From positions 210,438-274,437 of the forward strand of contig JTDE01000234.1 in assembly GCA_014338405.1 (NCBI GenBank): a DNA stretch of 64,000 bases, given 5' to 3'. This DNA is from Paragonimus skrjabini miyazakii (taxonomy: Eukaryota > Platyhelminthes > Trematoda > Plagiorchiida > Troglotrematidae). Position numbers and translations under genes: made by a program. Below the pieces are notes generated by a model, which saw only the letters and a list, made by a program, of their open reading frames with translations, ran no database searches and had not been told where the DNA came from. Shown in pieces: positions 12,501 to 24,800 of this stretch (positions are counted from its first letter, which is position 1; every line of letters begins with the position of its first letter).

Positions 12501-14113
12501 GCAGTTTGTTAGTAGGTTACCATTCTCTTAGGCTTTCAATCTATCTGGCTGTAAATTAAATCACTTTTGTTTATCCCAAACACACTCAGACGAATCACAC
12601 AAAGAATGGCTAATGAATCTAACTGAAAGTTTTACTCTGCTTGTACTAATGATTTAGCCCGATGGACTCCCTATGTGCCCTACTGCACAGATACATATCT
12701 GTTTACTTAGGTTCATGTACATGCACACTGAAGTTGTAAAAGTCTACCTAACAGACAGAGATAGAGTTGAAAATGCTGCAGATAGCCGGACAGCCGCTAT
12801 GGTCCAACAGTCTGTTTAGGAGAGGAAAAGCTTCTAAACATCCCTCATCTTAAACAGTATCCAGTGGCTGCCTTATACACCGTGTAGAAGTTACCAGCGA
12901 CCACATGCGCCTCGATGAATGCTACGTACGGTTGCTTTTGTTTTGGTTATTGCTGCGATGGTCGTTTAGTTGGATTGTCTTACATATATGTGTGGGGGGC
13001 TGTAAGTGTTTATAAAACAAAGTACTATGTACCGCAATACGGAAAATTTTACGCTATATTTCAAGGCCAACAGGGGGCGGTGACTTCTTATGTCGCAATA
13101 ATACGGGAGATGTTAAACCGGTTAAACCGCTCAAAAATAAATTTTAACTCTTATGTCTTGGTTAACCCACTCAACTAATCAAAATGATTTTCGGACTAGT
13201 TCATCTGTCTGTGTCACAAAAAGGAGAGATTAAAACTATCATAATAGGTGTACGCGAAGGATCGACTAAGTTGTTCTCTCACAGTGGTGAGGTTAACATT
13301 AAGACTGACTTTACCAGACTATTTTCTTATCAGACTACTATATAAAAAAACGATGAGTTCTACGAGAAGTATTGGCTAACTGTTGCGAACACGAGGTAAA
13401 CTTATTGAGATTTTAGCGTATAGGACGAATTACATAGCGAACGATGTATATAGCTCTTCGTTAGTTTGATACTCAAATGTAATACACCTGAACAGCATAG
13501 CTTGCTAATTAATGGGGAACTCATATGGTTTTAACTTTACGAATGTGACTTGAATTAAAACAGCCGAAGTAGTCAAAACGAATCACTCAACAACGACTGT
13601 TTGATAATTGCGGGAAGGTTTCTTTCGGAATAACAGAAAAAATGCCTATAAACATGACCAGTTAACAAATATCAGAATGACTACAAGGTTAGTTAGCTCG
13701 CTGCAGGTAAAGGTTAATCAGTAATCAAAAACATAAAGTCGCTCAATGTGAGACACCTACCAACCATACTGTACAAAAAGCATTTAGGTTAGTTTTAACA
13801 ACTCTAAACACTGTTCGAAATGAGCATGTTTTTAATTAAGACACCATTGATGATTCACATTCTGGACATTGGAACTGTCACCGCAAAAGGGTGTGTGTAA
13901 GACTGTATTTCTGACAAGTCCTATGAACATTCCCTACCGATTCGTTATTTTTTGAGTGGCTTTTGTCGCTCAGAACGTTTAAACGCAAAAGCTAAAGATG
14001 CGTTGTTGGTGAGTGCACCACATAACTCATATTTTCTGTACGAATTAAACATCCCAGACAGATTGAGTATTTTGGATTCCAATTAATGTACGAATACTCA
14101 GGGCGTTTTGTCG

Positions 14114-14115
<2 letters not shown>
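9591..14115. other. Intronic DNA, mostly unremarkable
   Basis: Apart from the divergent family B copy at about 10808-10925, nothing is recognisable. Frames at 10138-10338 and 10449-10765 (minus) and 12915-13178 (plus) lack any domain signature and splice context. Confidence 0.5.
10808..10925 (-). repeat. Divergent family B repeat fragment
   Basis: The blocks CTACACTCGATGGG, TTAGAGCTCACTGGTGGTGCACAT and a following CCC...TGGGAACATGGTGAT stretch follow the same order as the better copies at 15930-16050 and 60088-60180 (TAGACTCGAGTTTCG, TAGAGCTCGTCAGTAGTGCATAT, tRNA-like head). It is much diverged and lacks the outer tail. Confidence 0.5.

Positions 14116-14151
<36 letters not shown>
14116..14151. 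repeat. (AT)n microsatellite
   Basis: An uninterrupted alternating AT run of about 36 bases (roughly 18 units), flanked by ordinary sequence. Such tracts are highly length-variable. It lies within the FHL intron. Confidence 0.97.
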
Positions 14152-14152
<1 letters not shown>

Positions 14153-15852
14153 TTTGGTCAATAGCCATGGTACCAATTTTTCACGGGTAAGTAAGTAGGT
14201 ACGTTAGTGGCTGCTTGAACAAAGTTAATCAATAATTGAAATAGTATAACTGTGACAGTAATGCTGGACACAGGTGCCTTACTCCGGAACAATATCGAGC
14301 CACCTGTGCAGTTAAACGATTGCTGTCATATCAGCCACTTAGGGATTTACAATCGACACTGAACAAGCATGTCAGTTAGAATGATGATACACTGTTTTTT
14401 TTAAAAACAACGCTATGAAAGCGCACTGTCATTTGCAATTATCCCATAATTTTATGATACCTTCTGACACAAAGTTCACTACATACACTGATGTGGCTAC
14501 TAATTTTACGGTGGTTAGGAGACATATGAACTCACAATTTCACAGAAATGACAATCGCTTGTTAAGTTGATCATATTTCAACCTCAAACTTTACTACGGG
14601 TCAACAACAGTTATCATAACGTGCACTTTAAGGTCTAAGTTTATTCTATTACGCTTGTTAACATATATCCGGGATGGAAAGTTAATGAGAATAGCGTCTG
14701 CCTTATGGTAGTCAAGGTTATCGGCACATATATACGTTTTATAACTAACGTTTGTGATAGTGAGCTCAGCTTATAGTTTTTAGGTATTAGTATAACAACG
14801 ACATTGACAGTTTGATAGAAAAGTGGTGAAAACATTGATCTACCATGTCAAACTCGAAGGCATCAGCAAGTTGGACGTGCCAGCTTTGTGCATCTTTTTT
14901 GTACGGTCTCGTGAAAATTACAAACCGATGGCCTGTAAAGTATGACTGTGTTGAATGACGTAGTCGAGTAGTTCAGTTGACCGTGTTGTAAACCGAAACA
15001 AAACTCCGTCGCACTCGTCTTATATCCCTTGTTGAAATTCCAAGTGAAATAAAGAATATACATACTACTCAGACGTATACTAACCAGCCAAGTGTTTTTC
15101 GATCAAGATAACCAGCTCAGTTTTTAAATGGCTCTATAAAGCAACACAAATACTGACGCCAGTGGTATGCCATTCGAATAGGGGATAATAGACAGATTCA
15201 TAATAAATTTTTTATAGCCGTCATATGCAATTTATGGGGAGTTTACAGACATATATTCATTATTACCCATAGTGGATTAACAAACAACGGATTTGAGTGA
15301 GTACCGATTCATCAGATTAGCGCACACGGGAAATTGATACCCAGGTTTGTGGGTTGGTGTTGAGTTGACAGTCAAGATACATTTACTAGAATGCTTCAGT
15401 CGTTTGACATAAATTAAAATCCCTTTTGGCGCTATGGTTGTTGCCTACTGGTCTGAAGGCCAACCACGAATAGTTGACAGGTTTCATTAGACCATAGTAG
15501 TATGTGCAACAGCCTGGAAAAGTAACTCATCTAAACCGTGCAATCATCTGCACGCTTCTGTTACCTTCCTCAAATTATGCAAGTAATATATCCATAATGG
15601 CAAGCCCCTCATACATACTCTGAGCTTTGGTCTCTGTCGTTTTGTTTGAAGTATTTTTCAGTGGAAGCGATATTATGTCATAACTCCACACTTTGGTTTT
15701 ATATTTGTGATCGCTCAAACATATTTCCTAAACGGATTGAGGGTATGTAACGTTATGTTTACACATTTTCAATGAAACACGAATATAGAAAGTCAAACGT
15801 CATAAACAAAGCGAAATTCCACAATTATAATCATGACAACTATATGATATTT
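14152..15852. other. Intronic DNA, nothing recognised
   Basis: No domain, repeat copy or RNA gene seen. The minus-strand frame at 14863-15063 has no recognisable motif. Confidence 0.5.
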
Positions 15853-16190
15853 TATATAGATTGAACATCACCCACAACTTATCAAAGCTGTCAAATTCCC
15901 ATAGACTTTCCAGTCAGCCCATTTCGGAAAGAAGCACTAGACTCGAGTTTCGCTCTCATTAGAGCTCGTCAGTAGTGCATATCATCGCCACTACCGGGAC
16001 TTGAACCACGGACACGCTGTTCATGAAGTAACCGTGTTTACCACTGCGTCAATGACCTCACATTAGGCGCGACCGAATTATCATATAGGAAGGCTCAACC
16101 ACTTTGGCTTGTGAGTAATTATCAGGTTGCCCGATCGCCTCGAGAGGAGACACAGTACCTGTTCTGTTAACTCCGATCGATGACCACTCG
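15853..16190 (-). repeat. tRNA-like dispersed repeat, family B (near full-length copy)
   Basis: Read on the minus strand, this is a unit of about 340 bp collinear with the plus copy at 60385-60740. It has a 5' leader (GTTAACAGAACAGG, GATCGGGCAACCTG, GTGGTTGAGC), then a tRNA-like head with an A-box-like GACGCAGTGGTAAACACGG and a B-box-like GTGGTTCAAGTCCCGG. A middle segment (TATGCACTACTGACGAGCTC, then GAGCGAAACTCGAGTC) follows, then a tail ending in GGGTGATGTTCAATC. The two boxes are spaced as in a tRNA gene, and the B-box core GGTTCAAGTCC is close to consensus. Probably a tRNA-derived SINE or a tRNA-headed non-autonomous element. Confidence 0.8.
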
Positions 16191-19100
16191 TGTATTCATA
16201 TTTGCGCAAAATTCAGCGCCTACATTGGGAGCAATTGCTGATGATATGCGGTTATGATTTACGAACTCCTCCAGTTGACGTTGTCCATTCATTAGACGTT
16301 ATGTACATTTATCAGAGAAAACCAACCTAAGAAATGATGTTTATGTACAAATTCAAGCCTGGATACCAATTAACTTTGTGACATAGTTGATATCCTTTAT
16401 CTAGTATACCTAACAAGTGCAGCCGTATCCGTGCAAAAGTGTTAACGGTCACTATTCTCTCACCAACAACACCCATCTCTCTACAGCGATTGATACCTGC
16501 CATTCACGAGGTTAAACAGCTGTACCGGAAAGTTGTGCTAAATATTCCACTAAGCATGTGCAATCCGCAAAGTATTGATTGGTAGACGCATGCATGTACG
16601 TTACGTTTTGTCGAACCGTTTCATTCGGTGCGCATACCAAACATAGGTGTTTCCAGATTTACTGTTGGGATGCTTAGGACTGACTGTTAGTTACAGTCAG
16701 ACCTCTACTGACAGAATCTCGTCATCCGCACAAATAGCTATTCGTCGATTCAGGATGTGAACTTGTTTCGCTCAGTCGACCCCCATAACAGTAGCATTTC
16801 CTTATTGAAGTCAACTCGCTATAAAAACGGTTCTTAGTGGGTACTGAACAACAAAACACAGACAAAAAAAGAATCGTCAGTCGCACCACCCAGGAGACCT
16901 GATGAGCGCCAAAGAGAACAGTTTCTGTCTCAGCTACTTTGTTTACGCATAGCATGGAGAAGCGAACCTGTTGGCTACTTAATTAGCAACAGTACATAAG
17001 GAGTTACTCGTCAAACCTTGACTGTGCTACATAAGTGCTTATCACAGAGTGTGGACTGCTTGATGGTTTGCAGAGTCCAACCCGTTATTTTCTATTTAAG
17101 CAGAGTTAACATTTTATGTCCAAAATTTATCCCTATTGTTCAGGATTTGACTTGGACTTGATTTTGACGCGTTGGTCTTTACTTACTGCTGCTGCATGCA
17201 TAATGAGCTAGTTGGTGCATTTAGGTTACGCGGTTGCCCGACTCAGTGTTTTCCAACACATCTGCTTAATTGATAAACAAAGCGGTAACTTCAAGAACTC
17301 TTCCTGTACTAAACGCCCTGGATCAGTTATAGCTGCCAGTTCACTAGTTGCTACAGTGACCACATATTTGGAACAAAACATCATCACAACAGCCAAATGC
17401 CGAAGGCACAAAACACCATAGTTCGGATTTTAAACCCAACAAACTTGATTCGAATGCCTCTGTTTATAGTAGGTAACAGGAAATTTCATCTAATCTTGGA
17501 TATTTGTTAGCCATGCGATGTTGCCAAGGTGACATGCGCGCTTACGTTGGCACCCCTTAAAACGATGTTGCAGAAAGCTGTGAAAACAAAAAGACTGATA
17601 TAACTGTATTTCTCGGTGAACTATATATATTTCATACAATAAGCGTAAGTTTACAACGAACTGACATGCGTCACAGTCGCGGTAAGAATCGTAGTAATAT
17701 TTCAATGCACAACAATCAGAATGGTCAGTGTTTACTGGTGAACAAACTGTTCAAATTTACCTATACGGTTTAGCAGATGGTTTATTTTTGACGGTTTGAA
17801 AGCAACTTTGTAAAACCTACACCAGACAAACGTGTACTTTGTGAATCGTTTCAACACAGTTAATTGGGAATAGATCAAAAGGATATTCACATCAACTGGA
17901 GCTTGTGGATAAAAATACTAAATTATTTAATTAAAGATTGGGATTTCCACAAGGAAATTAATCGTAAATGCTTAAAATCATTTAGTCTAATTATGCAGTA
18001 CCGGGATTAGTAAATGAAAAATTAGAATCTGAGATAGTAAATGAATAACTCTACACATAAGTTGAACAGGTATGAATCGGTGCAGCAATGTATTTCAATA
18101 GAAATTAGCTGTTCAGTAATTTGAAATTAGAATAAACCTTCAACAAATCATGCTTAAAACAACAGTCACCAGATTTCGGATGTTTGTTTTTACACCTTCT
18201 TGCTGTCTTTGACAGAGTTCGCATATTCAAGCAAAACTTAGAAGTGTGCACATTTTACAATAAGTAATCATGAACAGGGGTTATTTAAGATTCTCATTAT
18301 TTACTCATGACTCGAATGAATGAACTGGCGTGTTTCCGCATTTGGACAAGTGTTGTGGATGCGGCAGTGTTCCAAATTTACGACAAAACTGGAGTGGAAC
18401 GTAAAAAGGGATTCAATAGATAGCTTAAGAATTGAGAATTGCTTACTATTCTCACAGTCAGAACACTCTGGGTAGAAGGATTTTACGTCAATCAGCAAAG
18501 TAACCAATCAACATTGTACAATTTCAAGCATTAACCACATGAGCAACGTTTACTTTCAATGGGTACACCTGGAATGCTTTTACCCGTTGCAGAATTATCT
18601 CAGTTAATTTATCCACACAGTTTTGGTGGTGGAATAGGAATTGGGATTTCTGAGCAGTGAAATAATTATCTCAGAAATGTGTGGTTGAATTTCTTGATGG
18701 TCGTGTCTCCGATGCTTTGCATTCTGGTGCTGATATTTTACATTGATACCGAGATAGTTGCGTCATTTCTTCCAACTATCTAATTTAATGTGACTCACTC
18801 TGCAAACATCAGATTTAAAAGGTGGATTAAAGATAAAAGCTCATCCTTTGTTACCATATTGTTTACAGGGCTCCATGTTGCTTCAAAAATCCTTTAATTT
18901 TTTTAATAATTTTCAACCAATCCTCATAATCGACATGGGAGTAAAGGGTTAAACACCTTCATGAATTGCATAACTAAGTTAAGTCGTTGAGATTGTAATA
19001 CAAGAGAGACAGTTAACCCAAACATTTCGAACGTGCTTATATATGGATTATAAGTCTTGGATTATAATACTGTTCCGGATAACTTTACAAACAGAAATAT

Positions 19101-20937
19101 GTTTGGTTTAATTAAAACTGAGGCAATTTTGAACCTTGAAGTATGCTAGATGCTGGAAGTTATTAACCTTTGTGAGTTACGTCGGCATGTAAACATAAAA
19201 TTGGCGTTCTACGATGTTGGTAATTTTGACTGTCGAATATGCAGAAAGTTTTCTGTCATTTTTGGGTATTTTGTTATCTACATGTGTATGCTGTTTGTCA
19301 GGAATGGAAGTGTTATACGTTTGTTTGTTGCCTAAAACATTTTCTTGTAGGGAGAGATCAGCTGACATGTGCTGTTACCATTTTGACGAAATCACAGCAG
19401 ACGTTCTGAACCATTTGGAACACGGCCGTAACCATAACATAACAGAATACACAACTCACTAAAGCGCTGTTATGTCACGTGAATATCTCCGACAAAGTGT
19501 GAATGGAATATTTCATTTTTGAGATTTAAATGACTGTAAAATTAGTATGTTAAACTTAAAACTACAGTAACGAATTCTAGCCATTATGAGATCCGATAAA
19601 TAGGCGTTAAAAAAAATACCGTTGCAATTGCAGAACAGTCATTGCAAGAGTTATTGTAACAGAAATGAATATATTAATTACTCAGACAACCAGCCCTGCT
19701 GGTAAATTAGTCTTTAAAACTGAAGACACCGGTTCAACTAGTGTTTCTACCACAAGTTTCCTGTCATAAGTCAGTCGTTTACGATTCACTTTTAGTCGGT
19801 AGCTGCAGCTTTTGTCAAGTCAATTACAATAGAAAATAGTGAATTTTATCTATGCCTAGTCGGTGGATTTCCAAGTCGAAGGTTCTATTGCTAACTATGA
19901 GCCATATGTCTATTCGAAAAGTGTATCGCCTAAATTAGGTCGCTCTAACATCTACGCGTAGTGCAGGATAAACCAGTAAAGTGCGGGACCATACTAGCAA
20001 TTGTTAACAATCTAAATAGACCCAATTTGGTTGATCACTTGGTGCCTAAAAGTAAACTCATCAGGCGCGTTCACTTAGTTCGAATGAACCTCCTTATTCG
20101 TACTGTTGTTTGGACCGGCAATAATCATCCAAAAATTATAGCCATACAGTAAAGGATACAGGTAGTCGATATATTGAAATCAGGGAATCCTAAATTGAGA
20201 GATAGCAGCTGCAAAGCTGCATGACGGTCAGGTTGACACAAGGCTGAGACCGGACGTTGGGTGAATATCACGGTAAAAGATTTTATACCAGTCAGAACTA
20301 TCCTTCCTAACTTTAATAAGACTACCAACTTTGTTTAATCCGGTTTAACGAACTTTGAATGTGAGTAGCAAAAACAAATTTAAACATACTTTTCATCAAT
20401 AAACATATTGTCTGTAATTATCGACCAACCGAAATGTTTTCATGAGTAGTTATAGAGCTTAGTAGTTATTTTCTAGGTTGCATTTCGGGTTGCAGAAATA
20501 ATGCTAGAATTTGCTTGAGACATTCAGCGTTAACTTTCAGTACAATTGCAAAAAACCAAGCTGTTGGTAGAATAGGATTCATTCTTTTGCATTGAGATCA
20601 CGGTCGTCAGTATCTCCTATTACAAGAGGTAGTGGAATAGATTTTCGAAGCACTAGTTAATTTTGAGTTATATAGCGTTGTTTGCGTTTACCTTAAACTT
20701 TGCAGGTTTAAACCGATGAATGTTTGTGAACTTATTTCGAAGACAATAAGCAAGTTCAGGTGATTTGTTTCTATTCTAACCTGGTCCGTAGTTTAATTTC
20801 ACCAGTGACATTCTGTGGCAGTGAGATCAAGATCGTCCACAGATTTGATGCAATAGTTGAATGAGAGAACAACGCATATAATTTGAATAGAGCACTCAAT
20901 AAACAGCGTTGAACTTCTGTCAAATCTGCTGTAAATA
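16191..20937. other. Intronic DNA, nothing recognised
   Basis: This stretch of the large FHL intron has no domain, dispersed repeat or RNA gene I can identify. Short frames (for example 17212-17421, 19214-19462) are chance. Confidence 0.5.
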
Positions 20938-20943
20938 ACTGAC

Positions 20944-21129
20944 CTTTGAGTCACATTTGATCTTCTCCTTGCAAGACTCACACGTGTTACTGAATTGTTG
21001 TTCGTAGCAGGAGACGCAGTATGGTTTCTCATCGTTTAGAATATATCGTTGTCCGATCAGGGACGTATTGCACTGCGTGCACAGGAAATCTTCACCCGGC
21101 TTGAGAACGACTTCTTCTTCTTGGGACAT
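20944..21129 (-). CDS. FHL: FHL-family LIM protein, first coding exon (half-LIM and start of LIM1)
   Basis: This exon encodes the first 62 residues of a four-and-a-half LIM domains (FHL/limpet) protein, a LIM-only scaffold that in animals binds actin-associated and transcription factors in muscle and nucleus (family knowledge). In the sequence, residues C17, C20, C38 and C41 form the N-terminal half-LIM zinc finger diagnostic of FHL proteins, and C50-x2-C53 opens LIM1. The frame ends at Lys62 directly before a GT donor (GTCAGT on the minus strand, 20943-20938). The next codon in register is the Asp-Leu-Ser of the exon at 4563, matching the FHL order in which a CDCK-like stretch precedes DLS(Y/F)KD. 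The ATG at 21129 is chosen because it puts a short acidic leader (MSQEEE) before the half-LIM. An in-frame ATG further upstream (21234) lies across a probable splice acceptor. The paralogue (FHL1/2/3-like versus limpet) is undecided. Confidence 0.9.
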
Positions 21130-21147
21130 CACGTGCGTCTGTAAAGA
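21130..21147 (-). other. Putative 3' splice site in the FHL 5' UTR
   Basis: Just upstream of the FHL start codon the minus strand reads GTCTTTACAG, then nine bases, then ATG. This fits an intron acceptor ending at 21139, which would place a short 5' UTR segment (21138-21130) on the first coding exon and the promoter on an unseen upstream exon. The polypyrimidine tract is weak, and the frame is also open upstream, so the alternative is a longer N-terminus starting at 21234. The upstream residues show no LIM or FHL similarity. Confidence 0.45.
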
Positions 21148-21359
21148 CGTTTGTTTGACACAGATGCATGTTTGTAATTTGCTCACTTTATAGGAATTTT
21201 TATAAAGCACCAAAAAGGTGATACGTACAGCCAAGCATACGAGTAAAGTTCATATATACTCAGGTAACGACAAGTTCTGAAACATATTTTTCCTGTGGAA
21301 TATTCGGAGTTACTGGCAAACAGTTGAGAATTCTGTTGATACAAATTGTACGCCACTCA

Positions 21360-21445
21360 TAGCAAGTATTCGCGCTACTGACAAGCTGTATCAAGAACAA
21401 TAATCAAATAGGCCGCATCTTATAGAAAGCGGTCAATTGAAAGTC
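21360..21445 (+). repeat. Family B middle/tail fragment
   Basis: The blocks CTACTGACAAGCTG, TCAAGAAC, GGCCGCATCTTATAG and GGTCAATTGAAAGTC align in order with the family B fragment at 58165-58240 (CTACTGACCAGCTG, ACAAGAACG, CCTCTTTTATA, GGTTGGAAAGT). The head and far tail are missing. Confidence 0.45.
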
Positions 21446-21674
21446 AGCCTCAGTATAAAGGCTTTTACCAACCGTGAAGGATATTCACATTCTTTACCAA
21501 AACTTACCACGTAACTAAATTTTGGGCAAACGTTGAATGACTTGAACCACGCAACAACTTATCACGTTGGTAAATTAACATTCATTTTAAAGGAATATCG
21601 TGCAGGTGTAACTGTGGTTCCTTTTATATAGACAAAATGGAAGTTTAGAAGAAATCCATTTGCAAAATATCTGG

Positions 21675-21752
21675 ATGTTGGCTGGATTCGAACCAGCGAC
21701 AGAAACAACATGCCCAAACGCGGTAAATGCTCCACCAGCTGAGCTACGAAGC
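21675..21752 (-). repeat. tRNA-like head of family A
   Basis: On the minus strand this holds a well-kept A box (TAGCTCAGCTGGTGG) and B box (GGTTCGAATCC) with a perfect five-pair T-stem (GCTGG/CCAGC). The D-arm GCTC/GAGC also pairs. The anticodon arm does not fold canonically, so it is not called as a functional tRNA. It starts with GCTTCGTAGCTC like the copy at 51674. The family A tail is absent. The sequence upstream of its 5' end is instead a family B tail in the opposite orientation. Confidence 0.7.
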
Positions 21753-21755
21753 TGA

Positions 21756-21826
21756 TGGAGTCTGACTGGAAAGTCTATGGGAATGTGACAGTTGCGATCA
21801 ATTTTGTATGATGTTCAATTTGAAAT
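21756..21826 (+). repeat. Family B tail fragment joined to a family A head
   Basis: GTCTGACTGGAAAGTCTATG, GACAGTTGCGATCAATTTTG and GATGTTCAATTTG match the terminal segment of family B (as at 60250-60315). It abuts the family A head within a few bases, forming a hybrid arrangement. Confidence 0.7.
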
Positions 21827-24800
21827 TATCCAAAAATAGTTGATGTTTAAAAGATGCGTGGATTTTCTTTAAAAACAGTGGGTATTGATTAATTTTCCCA
21901 TTCAGCATTACCCATGTGTGATTATTCATGAATTTGTCAGTGTTTCACACGAAACAACTCTACTAAATTGTCTTCTTTCAACCACTCGTTCTATTGAAAG
22001 ACCTCAGTTTTAGAAGCTGATTGTTGCTATTTTGGGATCGTGAGCACGACGGCGTAGATTTTTGTTTGTGAGTGTATAACTAATCAGTGAACCGTGAATC
22101 GTTCCACTAGACCGACCGCAACCGGAATCGGGTAATGTCTGAACTACAATCGAAATTTCACTAAAGGTATTTATGGGAGCAAGAATTTAGGTTGTCGATA
22201 TATATAGCCCTAGCTGTTGCTGTATGCCCTATTAGGTCATAATCATCACGTCAACCCGTTCGTCCTTTTGTTCGTCCATCCAGCAGTCATTCAACTAGCA
22301 AAGCAGCGAGAATCGGTATCCAGTCGTGACTCGTCACGCCCAGTGCATGTCCAAATTCTGTGATTCTAACTCAGAAAGTTGTTCATCCGAAACAAGTGAG
22401 ATTGGGCAAGACACACACAGCTACAAAATGTTCAGGTATAGTCGACTTGTGTGCAAACCAAATTCGCGTAATACGAAAACTAAAGTGTATACAGCAATGC
22501 ATCCTAGTATGATAGCGTCACTTGCGTGTGCGTTGTGTTTTCATGCTGAGTTGATTGCTTGAAAACTTGGTTTCTCAAGTTTAAGATTCAGTGGTTGGGT
22601 GTTCTCTAAAGGCGACTAGTCACTGGTAACTTATAAGAAGGGAAGAAACTTGTTGATCGGCATTGGCGCACGCACACCAATCATCGGCGGCGTTCTAACA
22701 AAATTCCTTACTTACAAATAAAGCCTACAATAACAGTGAAAATTATGTTGCTGACTACACGTTGAAACATTGCCAGTAAATGCTACACTGAAACACACCA
22801 GTTTAACACAAGCATTTCAAATATTCCCAAAATTTACGTGCGCAGTTGCAGTTGAATTCAAGCTCAATAAACAAAAAAGAGTGTTTGGATGAACACGCAT
22901 TCCAAGGCTGGGCTAATTCACAGTCCAACTTCATTTATGCTGTTGACACACATTAACCAGTGCCGCGAGAGTTCAGGCGTTGGTGCAGCTATCAGAGTAG
23001 ACCAAGTTAACAAAGTTACGAGCTTATGCTGGACTTTACTCAAGACTAACATCGGAGGATTAAACCAGAGCAGCGAAAAATTTTAAAAATTCTGTACGCG
23101 TTAAAGATTTTGTATGATTTCAGAGAATATAATGGTGATATTTCAAAAGTGACCTTTGCATACAGACGGTCATTTTAGATAAGTCAGTTTGAAGAGGAGC
23201 ACTTTTCATAGCCCAGTAGTAATTTCTTCACATGCATTTCAACCGTATTTCCTTGTACGATCCCGGCAATCATTCTTCCATTGGACTCATACTACGTACG
23301 ACGGAGTTGCTCATTTAGACGCACAGGTGCAATCATTTGTGAGTGATGTCTGGGTCACCCAAATACGTTAGGAAGAAACATGGTAACGATCGTGTTAGCA
23401 TCAGTCAGTCACCCATAACTTAGGATTTCTCAGGCAAGTGGAATTTATGAAGTTCATTTAACCAGCTGAGCAGTACTTCGGTTGGTGGCAATTAGTTTAA
23501 GATCACCATGCTCGGAGCATCTACACGCTACGCAAAATGTACATGACCTAACACTTAGGTATGGTCATCTCGTCTTGAGTAGAGTTTAATGACAGCTTGA
23601 TCAACGCGGTCGTTTTTTGAGATAGTTGGTTTAAGTTCATGTATTTGAGGCTTAAACGATGCACATTGTAAGTAAGAATTAACACAAGAAAAACACAGAC
23701 CGGTTCTGAATTTCAAAACGGTCTGTCTAAATGTTTTAGTGGATATAAAAGCTGTACGCATATTTGGGTGTTGTTCAATTTATACCAACCAGCTCCACGT
23801 ATTAAAGATATTTTTTACTAAATATCACGGTCGATATAAGTAATTAGGCACATGATAAAAGAGGTGGCAGGACAAAAAGGAAACGTTGAATATCCAGGAC
23901 CACTTGTGCAATCTTTAGACTGGTAGCTGTGGTGGCAGTAACACTGTTAAACACTATTCGTTTGCTATTAAGCATTGTTATTATTTTCGGTAGTTCAGTA
24001 CACATAGGCTATCGTTAACATTATGGGTTGTTACCAAAAATAAAAGTATGCTCAAGCGGTTCGTTAACTATGTGAGCATGAGGGGAACACAACACATAAT
24101 TACTTCATGTTTGTTACTATGACATATTAAATTTGCCAGTGGTGTTACGCTCAATGTTAAGGAAATCATAGAATGAAAATAAAAACTAAGATTCAACAAA
24201 AGGGCAGTCGTGGACGCACATTATTTTCCGTCCACTAGTTGGTGTTTACTGTTAAACAATCAACGGAAATTCTACGCCTGAGTGTAATGTCATAAGACAA
24301 GAGTCAGCATTAAATTTAGACCGGCCACTCAATTATTATCCAGGGGGCACATACGTTTGAAGGCCAAGTAGTATTAACAATCGGAGCAAGTCAGTTGAAA
24401 TTCCGTGATCATAACAGAAATCAGGGGGCGAAAAAAAAAACCAAACCGCCAGTGAACGTGCGGCATTCATAACAAAACAGCTTCTTTTATGAATTTACTC
24501 TCTCGCCCCATTAAAACCATTGCACCACTCACCAGAACATAGCTGACATTCACAACAGGGCATATCAATTATCCGACCTCTTTCTTAACACTGCCACCCC
24601 AAACGTTGTGATTACAGAGATCCTCATTCCGGTAGATGAATTCGGCCCACGACACCTAGTCGATTTTCTTTACTCGGCATTTTACGTGGTTGGCTATGAC
24701 ACCTTTAGGAAATCCTCGATGTGATAACACTCCAGTTGACACAAGGAATATAGCTCACCGATCTAAGCCTATGCTTTTCTAATCACTAAACAAATGTAAT

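Larger units (their letters stand above)
4564..20943 (-). other. FHL intron, 16,380 bp
   Basis: This is the interval between the GTCAGT donor at 20943 and the CTTTTTCAG acceptor ending at 4564, phase 0. It holds the Penelope-like fragments, the family A and B repeats and the AT microsatellite listed separately. Outside those, no conserved exon, RNA gene or regulatory motif is recognisable. The Penelope fragments are in the same orientation as the host gene. Confidence 0.85.

Noticed and set aside
21675..21752. Functional tRNA gene
   Set aside because: The D-arm and T-arm pair well, but the anticodon arm does not fold normally and the same head occurs in dispersed repeats, so it is a tRNA-derived repeat head.
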